Of a DNA stretch of 64,000 bases, positions 23,964-31,849 are shown in pieces. Below the pieces are notes generated by a model. It was given only the letters and a program-made list of their open reading frames with translations. It was not told where the DNA came from and did no database searches. Made by a program: the position numbers and the translations under genes. Position 1 is the first letter of the stretch. Each line of letters begins with the position of its first letter. This DNA comes from JANMES01 sp038329865. GTDB lineage: Bacteria > Planctomycetota > Phycisphaerae > Tepidisphaerales > Tepidisphaeraceae. The stretch spans positions 11,940-75,939 of the forward strand of contig JBBQNK010000021.1 in NCBI GenBank assembly GCA_038329865.1. The letters run 5' to 3'.

Positions 23964-25045
23964 TAATTGATGTACCCCTTGGCCTTAAAGTGCGCCAGCG
24001 CCTCATCGAGACTTCGGAAAACTTTCGTCGCCGTCTCCGAGATAAACGGACTCGGCATCCCTCGACAGGCCCAGACGACGTAGACTTCTTTGCCGCCTTC
24101 AAACGCGTGATGCAGTTCGCGCTCAACGCCCGATGACAAACCCGGCTTGCCATTGGGCAGCTCCGGCACGAGCGAGACGATCATGTCGCTCTGGTCGACC
24201 ATCTTGAAATCGCGTGCGTAGATTTGCCCCATGATGTCGCCGCTGATTTGCGCGACGTCGGCCGTCTTCAGCGTGACGGGGCCCTCGGCGGCTTGCACGG
24301 TGAGCGTGGTTTCGCCGGCCTCGAGCGCCTTGAGCGCGCTGGTGTGCAGGATGAATTCGTCCACGTCGCCGGGGTCGAAGCAGATGAAGTGCTGATTCAA
24401 GATCGCGCGGAAGCGGTCGATCTCCGCCAGCGTGTCCGGCAGGTCCATCACGTGGCTCATTGGAAAGCTCGGGTACACTTTTTTCTTCTGCGGCTCGAAC
24501 ATCAGGCGATTCACCGTGTTCGTCGTCAGCACGCTGCGGCCGCGGCTGATCATGAAGAAGTGGCCGTAGCCTTTTAAAATGTTCGCGAGCATTTCCGTCG
24601 CGAGCAGCTCTTCCTCGCGCCAGACCATGATGTCTTTTAGCGTGTGGTCGATGTCATGGTCGCGCATCATCCGCTGATGCACGCTCTCGGCGTTATCAAG
24701 CACCGTGAGGTAAAGATCAGCGTTGAATTCCTTGATCTGATCGTAATCAAACGCGGCGAACAGTCCGTGCCGCCAGCGGAAGGTGGCGTGGGTGTTGATG
24801 ATGATGTGCTCGTGCTTGCGGGCGACATTCATGATCTCCTTGAACACCGCCCGGCGAAGCGTATTGAGCCGCGTGATCGGCAGATTCAAAATCCGCCCGG
24901 CCGGCACGTCGGGCGCTTCCTGGTACATCATCTTGCCGACGTGGCAGACTTCCAGATCGTGCCCGGCTTTGATCGCCTCGGTCTTGACTGCTTCCAGGTA
25001 GGGCCCCTTATCCACACCGATTTGTCCGGTCACGATCGCACGCAT
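23963..25045 (-). CDS. adenylate-kinase-like P-loop protein with a C-terminal extra domain
   Basis: A 360-residue protein. The N terminus carries VTGQIGVDKGPYL, which lines up with the GxxGxGKG loop of adenylate kinases but has Asp where Gly is usual. HIIINTHATFRWRHG and LYLTVLDNAESVHQRM follow as in nucleoside-kinase-like proteins. The C-terminal 120 residues (SDMIVSLVPELPNGKPGLSSGVERELHHA) resemble the nucleotide-binding fold of nucleoside deoxyribosyltransferase or TIR-like proteins. So it may be a two-domain nucleotide-metabolism enzyme. AGGAG lies 5 nt before the ATG and TAGAAT further up. It is coupled to a small membrane protein and precedes a LOG-type nucleotide hydrolase, which fits a nucleotide theme, but the function is unproven. 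Confidence 0.6.
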   Translation of the reverse strand: MRAIVTGQIGVDKGPYLEAVKTEAIKAGHDLEVCHVGKMMYQEAPDVPAGRILNLPITRLNTLRRAVFKEIMNVARKHEHIIINTHATFRWRHGLFAAFDYDQIKEFNADLYLTVLDNAESVHQRMMRDHDIDHTLKDIMVWREEELLATEMLANILKGYGHFFMISRGRSVLTTNTVNRLMFEPQKKKVYPSFPMSHVMDLPDTLAEIDRFRAILNQHFICFDPGDVDEFILHTSALKALEAGETTLTVQAAEGPVTLKTADVAQISGDIMGQIYARDFKMVDQSDMIVSLVPELPNGKPGLSSGVERELHHAFEGGKEVYVVWACRGMPSPFISETATKVFRSLDEALAHFKAKGYIN

Positions 25046-25135
25046 GAAGACTCCTGAAATTTACGTCGAACGCTCAATTCTATTGGATGCAGTCGGCAAT
25101 TGGTATGAGGAAATGCCGGTAGCCGGCGCGGGAAA

Positions 25136-28036
25136 TTACCGTCGCTGGCTCGCAAAAGCCTGCGCGGTATCGCTGCCGAAAGCGCCGTTGGCGCCTTGCG
25201 GCTGCAGGTTGAAGCCGATGCTGCTTTCGCCGGTGATTTCGTCGTAGTTGATGCGGAAGATCATCGCGAACGTGTCGAACTTGCGGGTGAGTGTGGTGTT
25301 GAAGCTGACGCTCTCATTGCGGCCGAAATCGAATGATTGGCTGTAGCCGAGGGTGTATTTCTTGCTGACCATGTAAGAAATGCCGACGCTGGTGATGTTG
25401 CTGTCGAGCTCATTGATGTAGCTGTTGCCGATGGTGTAGCTGAGCCTCTCGTCGCGTCGCACGGCTAGGCCGATGGCGGCCGTAGCGATTTTCTTTTCTT
25501 CGACGTTGTATTGAACGTCGCCGATGAGGATGGTGTCATCGCTGATTCGCCAGGAGGAGTCGGCATTGATGCTGTCGCGCGGGATTGACGTTTCGGGCGC
25601 GCTGGGGAAGAACAGGCCGCGGAACGCGTTCGGATCGATCTCGCGATCGGGCGGCCTATTCGCGTAGAAGTTCGCCTGAACGTTGAACGTGAAGTAATCC
25701 ACGCTACGCCACCGGCCCGGCCCGCCGCGCTTGGTCTGCCAGCGCTGGTTGAGCGCTAAGCTGACGGCCGACACGTCCTGAATGTCATCCACCTGCTCTT
25801 CGTAAATGTACACGCTGTTTCGATCGGTGGTTTGCGCGCTGGTGAAGACGTTCAACTCCGGCTCGATCACGTGGCGAACGCGGTGAATGTCGAACAGGTT
25901 CGACTCGGCTGCGTCATCCGTCTGCCAGAACGCGGTGCTGATCCGAAACCCGCCGGCCGTGAAGAGGCGGTTCTGCGTGCCTTCATCCGGCGATGCGGAA
26001 TAATCGGTCAGGCGGGTGAGAACGTACGGCACGATCTTAAAGTGCCCGGCGCTGATCGGGTAATCCACTTCCTGCCGAAAATCTCCGCGATAGGTAGTCG
26101 AGCCGGTCGTTCCGGTCTGTCCCTCGGCCGCAAATCCTGGCGATTGACCGGCGCGGAACCCCTGGTCCGCCAGACTCGTGCCGCTGCGCTGGAACTTGAT
26201 CGCGTCGAGCGTGTTGGTGCTGAAGAAGGTGAGCGAATCATCGGCAAAGCTGTCGCCGATGCGGCGGTAGCCGATTTCCGGCATGTGGGCGACTTCGAAC
26301 TGCTCCTGCGCGAACTCGGCATCGGTAATAATGTGGTTGGGCTGATAATTCACCAGCAACGTGAGTGCTTCACTGTCGCGCTGCCGCTTGGCGTAGAAGC
26401 TGATGTCCTCGGGCAGGCCGTCCTCGTATTCGCGCGGGAACCATTCTTCCAGAAAATTCGCGTCGGAAACGTAGCTGATGCGCGACTGGACCTGCCAATC
26501 CTCGGGAAGGAAGTGCTGGTGCTCCCACAACACCCGGCCGCGCAATTTGTCGCCGGGTTCAACGTCGGCGCGATTAGCGCCGAGGCGGTCAACGCCGCGG
26601 TCGTCGACGAAATAGGACCTGAAATTCCCCGCGAAGTTCCAAGGTTGCCGCGTCGTTTCAGTTATGTACCCGCCGGAGTATTTCGCATTGATTCCCGCCG
26701 CCGGGCCGCGGTCGGAGTAGTAGTCTAGCCGGTAGCTGATATCCAAATCCTTAGGCGAAGGAATGTTGAATGCTTCGGCCAATCCCCATTCGGTTTCGAC
26801 GCTGTAGCCGAACTTATTGGAGTCGGTGACCTGGATCGTGCGGAGCGGGAAGCCGTGCTCGGTGATCGACCCGCCGGCGACGGGGAGATAAAAGACCGGA
26901 ATCCCAAAAAACTGCGGTCGCACGTTGAGGGCGGAGAAAATGTACCGATCGCCCAGCCGCGGATCGCCAGTGGCTTCGCGGGTGACGTATGCCGTCGATG
27001 CCGCCACCGCGAACGACGGGTTGGCGAACGTGCTCGTGGTCATTCGAATGCCTTCGCCCTTGAAACGGTCTGTCGCAAGCTGTCGCAGAGTGTCGGCCCG
27101 CATGATCACGGGGATTTGCGTTTTCGGGTCGATCGTGTGGAACACGGCATCGGTGAGAATCGCGCGGTCGGTCGCGAGTTCGTAATAAGCGCGCTCGGCC
27201 GTCATGCGCTGGCCGGAGTTTTTGCTGCCGGTGGGAGGCGTGTAGTCCAGGCGGACATCGCCTTCAAGATAAACAGCCTGCACCTTGTCGCGCAGCGCGG
27301 GGCCGGCGTTGCGGGCTTCGGTCATGGATTTGAAATTGGTGTAGACCACCATGTGCTGGGCCTGCATCTCGATGCGCTCGCCTTTATCGCGATCGACCAT
27401 CAGCAGGAGATGGCCGTCCATGTTGATGACGACGTGGCCGTCGGGCCCGAGGGTGATCGGGGCGCTGTCGGCTTGAAAGGTTACGTCCTGAGAAGGCGGC
27501 GGGATCGCCGGCAGGGGACCGAGCGGCGGGGCAACTGGGAGAGCGATGTTTTGTCGATCGAGCGTGGGAACGAGCGACGGATCGGCCGACGGAGTCGCCG
27601 CCACGTTCGCCTGCCGAACGGCGGTGGCGGTTTTGAAGAGCTCGGAATTGGTCTGTGCGTCGGCCGACCGCTCGCCGGCGGTGATGCGGATCGCGCCGTT
27701 CACCGTCGCGGTGACGAATAGGTTTCCGCCGCTGCGGGTGGCTTCATTCTGCTTCACAACTGCATTGCCAATCAGCGCGATTTCCGCCTGCTGCTGATCA
27801 CCCGCCGCACCGCCCGACCGGCGAAGCCAGACGACGGCGCGATCGGCAGTGAGGTGCGTGCGATCAAGATCGATGGTGACCGGGCCGGCGAACTGAATGA
27901 TATTCGTGTCGTGGTCTGTCCAGGTCGCAGCCGACGCGCCCTGGAGCAGCATCGAATCCGAAACCGCCTGTGCGAAAGCGTGGCACGTCGTCAACGCGAC
28001 CAACCCCATCGCGATTACGAGACCAACAAGACGCAC
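25136..28036 (-). CDS. lptD: LptD-like outer-membrane LPS assembly protein
   Basis: A 966-residue outer-membrane protein. Residues 1-24 are a signal peptide (VGLVIAMGLVALTTCHAFAQA). Residues about 30-330 fit LptA/OstA-like jellyroll repeats (ITLGPDGHVVINMDG, YLEGDVRLDY, RAYYELATDRAILTDAVF). The rest is an LptD-type beta-barrel with alternating strands, ending SIGFNLQPQG. LptD inserts lipopolysaccharide or related lipids into the outer leaflet, so this gene is strong evidence for an outer membrane. The start is GTG, with AAGGAG 7 nt upstream and a TATAAT hexamer at 28086-28091. It is longer than enterobacterial LptD (about 780 residues). No LptE gene lies nearby. Confidence 0.8.
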   Translation of the reverse strand: MRLVGLVIAMGLVALTTCHAFAQAVSDSMLLQGASAATWTDHDTNIIQFAGPVTIDLDRTHLTADRAVVWLRRSGGAAGDQQQAEIALIGNAVVKQNEATRSGGNLFVTATVNGAIRITAGERSADAQTNSELFKTATAVRQANVAATPSADPSLVPTLDRQNIALPVAPPLGPLPAIPPPSQDVTFQADSAPITLGPDGHVVINMDGHLLLMVDRDKGERIEMQAQHMVVYTNFKSMTEARNAGPALRDKVQAVYLEGDVRLDYTPPTGSKNSGQRMTAERAYYELATDRAILTDAVFHTIDPKTQIPVIMRADTLRQLATDRFKGEGIRMTTSTFANPSFAVAASTAYVTREATGDPRLGDRYIFSALNVRPQFFGIPVFYLPVAGGSITEHGFPLRTIQVTDSNKFGYSVETEWGLAEAFNIPSPKDLDISYRLDYYSDRGPAAGINAKYSGGYITETTRQPWNFAGNFRSYFVDDRGVDRLGANRADVEPGDKLRGRVLWEHQHFLPEDWQVQSRISYVSDANFLEEWFPREYEDGLPEDISFYAKRQRDSEALTLLVNYQPNHIITDAEFAQEQFEVAHMPEIGYRRIGDSFADDSLTFFSTNTLDAIKFQRSGTSLADQGFRAGQSPGFAAEGQTGTTGSTTYRGDFRQEVDYPISAGHFKIVPYVLTRLTDYSASPDEGTQNRLFTAGGFRISTAFWQTDDAAESNLFDIHRVRHVIEPELNVFTSAQTTDRNSVYIYEEQVDDIQDVSAVSLALNQRWQTKRGGPGRWRSVDYFTFNVQANFYANRPPDREIDPNAFRGLFFPSAPETSIPRDSINADSSWRISDDTILIGDVQYNVEEKKIATAAIGLAVRRDERLSYTIGNSYINELDSNITSVGISYMVSKKYTLGYSQSFDFGRNESVSFNTTLTRKFDTFAMIFRINYDEITGESSIGFNLQPQGANGAFGSDTAQAFASQRR

Positions 28037-28085
28037 TCACGGACTCCTTCCCGGGCGGACCAAACATCAATCAACGTGAAGCGGG

Positions 28086-28091
28086 ATTATA
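28086..28091 (-). promoter_or_regulatory. -10 element for the lptD-like gene
   Basis: Perfect TATAAT on the minus strand, about 50 nt before the GTG start of the lptD-like gene; no good -35 seen. Confidence 0.5.
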
Positions 28092-28162
28092 GAATTGGAA
28101 AGCGGAATGTCGATTGCGCGCGGGTTGCGACGATTGGAATTATGCTGCGAACTCATTTCTCC

Positions 28163-28232
28163 ATTGGCGTGTCCCGCTTCAGCGGGACGCATGGGATTCA
28201 TAAGGTGTGCCGCTGAAGCGGGACACGCCAAT
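28163..28232. repeat. nested palindromic element upstream of glnA
   Basis: Perfect 23-bp inverted repeat (28163-28185 with 28210-28232). The left arm is itself a palindrome, GTCCCGCT-TC-AGCGGGAC. It has the same architecture as the element at 22874-22944 but a different sequence. It lies between the divergent lptD-like and glnA genes, where a terminator would not be expected. Confidence 0.8.
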
Positions 28233-28310
28233 GAACTTTCATACCGCCAGCGTTTCAATGCTCGCTCAATCGCTCGTCCGTCGATACCATAGTCGCTTCG
28301 GAGGACCATT

Positions 28311-29723
28311 ATGACGCCACGCGAAGTTATCCAGTTCTGCCGGCAGAAAAAAGTTCAGTTCATCGATCTCCGCTTCATGGATTTCCCCGGCCTGTGGCAG
28401 CACACCACCGTTCCGATCACCGAGTTGACGCCCGAGAGCTTCGATCACGGCTTCGGTTTTGACGGCAGCTCAATCCGCGGGTGGCAGGCGATCAACGAGA
28501 GCGACATGCTCCTCGTGCCGGTGGCCGACACTGCGCGGCTGGATCCGTTTCTTCAACATCAGACGCTCGCGATCATCTGCGACGTGCGCGATCCGATCAC
28601 CAAAAAAGAATACAGCCGCGACCCGCGCTCCATCGCCCGCAAGACGGCGGCTTACCTGAAGAAAACCAAAATCGCCGACACGGCGTACTTCGGGCCGGAA
28701 CTGGAATTCTTCGTGTTCGACAGTGCGTTTTACGATCAGGGCATCAATTTCGCGAAATACCACGTCGAAAGTCGCGAAGGAATCTGGGGCCGGGGTCAGG
28801 AAGATCCGACGAACCTTGGCTACAAGATCAGGCAGAAGGAAGGCTACTTCCCGTGTCCGCCGATGGACACGATGCAGAATATCCGCAGCGAAATGGTCTC
28901 CACGCTGATGGACATGCAGATTCCTGTCGAGGCGCACCACCACGAAGTCGCCACCGGCGGACAGTGCGAAATCGACATGCGTTACCAAGACCTGGTGACG
29001 ATGGCCGACAACGTGATGATGTACAAGTACATCGCCAAAAACGTGGCGGCGCGGCACGGCAAGGTCGTCACGTTTATGCCCAAGCCGCTCTTCGGCGACA
29101 ACGGCAGCGGCATGCACGTGCACTTCAGCCTGTGGAAAGGCGACAAGCCGCTCTTCGCCGGCAACCGTTACGCAGGTGTGAGCCAGATGGGCCTGCACGC
29201 GATCGGCGGGATACTCAAGCACGCCGGCGCGCTATGCGCACTCTGCAATCCAACAACCAACAGCTACAAGCGGCTCGTGCCGGGTTATGAAGCGCCGGTG
29301 AATCTCGTCTACTCCAGCCGCAACCGGTCGGCGGCGATTCGAATTCCGATGTACAGCGAGAATCCGAAGACCAAGCGCATCGAGTTCCGCACGCCGGACA
29401 GCTCGTGCAATCCGTACCTGGCGTTCAGTGCGATGACGATGGCCGCCATCGACGGCATTCAGAATAAGATCGACCCCGGCGAGCCGCTCGATAAAGATAT
29501 GTACAAGCTCTCGCCGGCCGAATACGCGCAGATCAACTCCGCCCCCAGTTCGCTCGAAGAAGCGTGCAACGCCCTGGAGGCCGATCACGATTTCCTTCTG
29601 CAAGGCGATGTCTTTACTGCCGACGTGATTCATTACTGGATCAAGTACAAGCGTGAAAATGAAATCGACGCGATCCGCACTCGGCCGCATCCGTACGAGT
29701 TCTGCATGTACTTCGATATCTGA
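28311..29723 (+). CDS. glnA: glutamine synthetase type I
   Basis: A 470-residue enzyme that makes glutamine from glutamate, ammonia and ATP. Family marks are GFDGSSIRGW near residue 49, the ATP-site loop NGSGMHVHFSLW near 265, and EFRTPDSSCNPYLAF near 360. Tyr398 in KDMYKLSPAE is at the position of the adenylylated Tyr in GSI-beta enzymes, so control by GlnE is possible. GGAGG lies just before the ATG. A beta-propeller gene follows after 10 nt. No ntrBC or amtB gene is nearby. Confidence 0.96.
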   Translation: MTPREVIQFCRQKKVQFIDLRFMDFPGLWQHTTVPITELTPESFDHGFGFDGSSIRGWQAINESDMLLVPVADTARLDPFLQHQTLAIICDVRDPITKKEYSRDPRSIARKTAAYLKKTKIADTAYFGPELEFFVFDSAFYDQGINFAKYHVESREGIWGRGQEDPTNLGYKIRQKEGYFPCPPMDTMQNIRSEMVSTLMDMQIPVEAHHHEVATGGQCEIDMRYQDLVTMADNVMMYKYIAKNVAARHGKVVTFMPKPLFGDNGSGMHVHFSLWKGDKPLFAGNRYAGVSQMGLHAIGGILKHAGALCALCNPTTNSYKRLVPGYEAPVNLVYSSRNRSAAIRIPMYSENPKTKRIEFRTPDSSCNPYLAFSAMTMAAIDGIQNKIDPGEPLDKDMYKLSPAEYAQINSAPSSLEEACNALEADHDFLLQGDVFTADVIHYWIKYKRENEIDAIRTRPHPYEFCMYFDI

Positions 29724-29733
29724 TCGGTGGCCG

Positions 29734-30918
29734 ATGGCGACAGAAATTCCGACGACGAAACATCACCTGCCGGCGCGCGCGATGTCTTCGGGCGATGGTC
29801 ATTTCTTCGGTTATTTCGACAAATGCCCGTGGAGTTTTGACGGCCGCCATCTGCTTGCGATGCGGACGACGCTGCACGATCGCTCGCCGCGTGAAGAGGA
29901 TGTGGCTGTCGTCGGCACGATCGATTGCGACAGTGCGCGGTTCAATCCGATCGGCGAAACCAGTACCTGGTGCTGGCAGCAGGGGGCGATGCTCCAATGG
30001 CTGCCCGACGGACGAATCATCTACAACCACCGCCGCCCGGACGGATCGCACGGATCGGTGATTCACGACCCAGCGACCGGCCAACGCCGCGAATTGCCCC
30101 GGCCGGTGTATGCCGTCCACCCCAACGGGCGCGAAGCGATCACGCTGGACTTCCACCGCCTTGAAGCGCTCCGGCCTTGCTGCGGATATCCGCCGGTGAT
30201 CAAGGTGACGCCGAAAAATTTCGCGCCTGACGATGTCGGTCTTTGGCGGTTGGATCTTGAGACCGGGCAGAGCACGCTGATCTGCTCGATCGCGCGGGTG
30301 AAGGCGTTCGCACATCAGCCCGATTTCGAAGGCGTCGCGCACTGGGTCAATCACGCAACGTACAACACCGACGGCTCACGGTTTTGTTTCCTGCACCGCT
30401 ATCACAATAAAACCGGTCCGGCGGGATCGTGGAAGACACGCCTGATGTCGCTCAGCCCGGATGGTTCCGAACCCTACCTGCTGGCCGGACACGGAATGAC
30501 TTCGCATTTCGCATGGCAGAATCCTCGGGAACTGCTCGCGTGGACACTTCTGCCCCGCGACGGGGAACTGCACCGCGCTTATTGGCTGCTGGCCGATCAA
30601 TCACAGTCGCGGAAAACCATCGGCGACGGCGTGCTCACGCACGACGGGCACGTGAGCTACTCACCCGATCAGCAGTGGCTGCTGACCGACGAATACCCAC
30701 GCGAGATGATCCGCGAGCAACCATTGTTGTTGTATCACCTTGCAAGCGGCGAGCGGATCGAAATCGGCCGATTCGCCGCGCCGCTTTCCGGCGACGTGCG
30801 GTGCGACCTCCACGCCCGCTGGAATCGCGAAGGCACACAGGTCTGCTTCGATTCCGCCCACTCCGGTAAGCGGCAGATGTATGTGATGGATGCTTCTGCG
30901 ATCACGAAAAGAAGCTGA
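29734..30918 (+). CDS. beta-propeller protein, oligogalacturonate-lyase/TolB-like
   Basis: A 394-residue protein of repeated beta-blades. Typical pieces are PWSFDGRHLLAM, LQWLPDGRIIYNHR, HATYNTDGSRFCFLHRY, VSYSPDQQWLLTDEYP and ARWNREGTQVCFDSAHSG, each ending a blade. This matches WD40-like/TolB propellers and in particular oligogalacturonate-lyase-type folds. No signal peptide is seen, so it is probably cytoplasmic. The start at 29734 lies 10 nt after the glnA stop; the frame open from 29653 overlaps glnA and is rejected. The catalytic role is not established, and it may act on plant-derived sugars. Confidence 0.65.
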   Translation: MATEIPTTKHHLPARAMSSGDGHFFGYFDKCPWSFDGRHLLAMRTTLHDRSPREEDVAVVGTIDCDSARFNPIGETSTWCWQQGAMLQWLPDGRIIYNHRRPDGSHGSVIHDPATGQRRELPRPVYAVHPNGREAITLDFHRLEALRPCCGYPPVIKVTPKNFAPDDVGLWRLDLETGQSTLICSIARVKAFAHQPDFEGVAHWVNHATYNTDGSRFCFLHRYHNKTGPAGSWKTRLMSLSPDGSEPYLLAGHGMTSHFAWQNPRELLAWTLLPRDGELHRAYWLLADQSQSRKTIGDGVLTHDGHVSYSPDQQWLLTDEYPREMIREQPLLLYHLASGERIEIGRFAAPLSGDVRCDLHARWNREGTQVCFDSAHSGKRQMYVMDASAITKRS

Positions 30919-30945
30919 CTCTACTCCTCGCTGGGAAGCGTGAGC

Positions 30946-31686
30946 TCATTCCGCAATTTGTCTACACGCCGTCCGCAGCAATGGCAGCAACTTAAGCACG
31001 TCCTTCGACTTCACGTTCGCCAACGCCAGTGCCGCATACGCTGGCGATCCTATCGGCACGGCTAGGCTTGCCCTTAGCGGCTCTTCATTCTGCACAATGT
31101 ACGCGTAACCCTGCCGGCGGATTTCCGCGAGCTTTCGCTTGAGCGACGCGAGCGATGTGAAGCCCGGTGCTGTCGTATTGCCGAACAGCGCATCAATTTC
31201 CTCCCCGCTGCGCTCCGCGAGAAGCGTCATTCCGATGCTCGACTGCGTTGCGGGGTAGAGCAGGTGCGACCCCAGCGCCGATGTCAGCGATTGGCCGGAA
31301 CCGGCGTGGAACAGGTAGCATACTTGATCCCGCCAGAGCACCCCGAGCGCCACGGGATACTTCGATCGCGGCAATTTCTCGACCGGCTCGATTGATCGGC
31401 GGAGCAATCCCGAAGCGAACAAGCTCTGCACCGAAAGTACGTGCATCGCCGGGCCGGCGACGTATCGGCGGTCGGCGGTTTGACGAGCCATCCCCGAAAA
31501 CGCGAGCGTCTTAAGCAGCCGGTTGACCCGCATCGCGTTCCAGCCAAGTTGCCGGGCGAGTTCGCGCCCGCCCATGGGCTGATTCGTCGTCGCGAGCGAC
31601 TGCAGGACGGCCAGACCATCGAGCAGGCTCTGGTTCGGCTGGGCGGGCAACCTGGCGGAGGGCGATTGCGGTGAATTGCCGGACAT
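30946..31686 (-). CDS. IclR-family transcriptional regulator
   Basis: A 246-residue regulator. Residues about 18-80 hold the winged helix (LARQLGWNAMRVNRLLKTLAF is the recognition part), and 90-240 the GAF-like effector domain (SSIGMTLLAERSGEEI, YAYIVQNEEPLRASLAVPI). It probably senses a small carbon-source-derived molecule. The frame is open upstream to 31851, but a TACAAT hexamer lies 6 nt before ATG 31686, so the start is there and leaderless. It is divergent from the FAD oxidoreductase gene, and a 17-bp palindrome lies between them, so it likely controls both. Confidence 0.87.
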   Translation of the reverse strand: MSGNSPQSPSARLPAQPNQSLLDGLAVLQSLATTNQPMGGRELARQLGWNAMRVNRLLKTLAFSGMARQTADRRYVAGPAMHVLSVQSLFASGLLRRSIEPVEKLPRSKYPVALGVLWRDQVCYLFHAGSGQSLTSALGSHLLYPATQSSIGMTLLAERSGEEIDALFGNTTAPGFTSLASLKRKLAEIRRQGYAYIVQNEEPLRASLAVPIGSPAYAALALANVKSKDVLKLLPLLRTACRQIAE

Positions 31687-31692
31687 GGTAGT

Positions 31693-31712
31693 ATTGTAAC
31701 TATAATAGTTAC
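31693..31712. promoter_or_regulatory. divergent promoter with 17-bp palindromic operator
   Basis: Perfect palindrome GTAACTAT-A-ATAGTTAC at 31696-31712. TATAAT on the plus strand (31701-31706) lies inside it, and TACAAT on the minus strand (31693-31698) overlaps its left edge and precedes the IclR-type gene by 6 nt. A protein bound here would cover both -10 elements. Confidence 0.7.
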
Positions 31713-31849
31713 ATAGTCGAGGGTCTTTTTTTCGTGACGCGGGCTGTCGAAATCGGCCGATTTTTTTGCCGGGTGCGCCATTGGCGGAAAAGCAGCCGTC
31801 TTCGACGGCTCGCTTCACGAAGAAAAACTTGAAGCATACGGAGGCTGAC

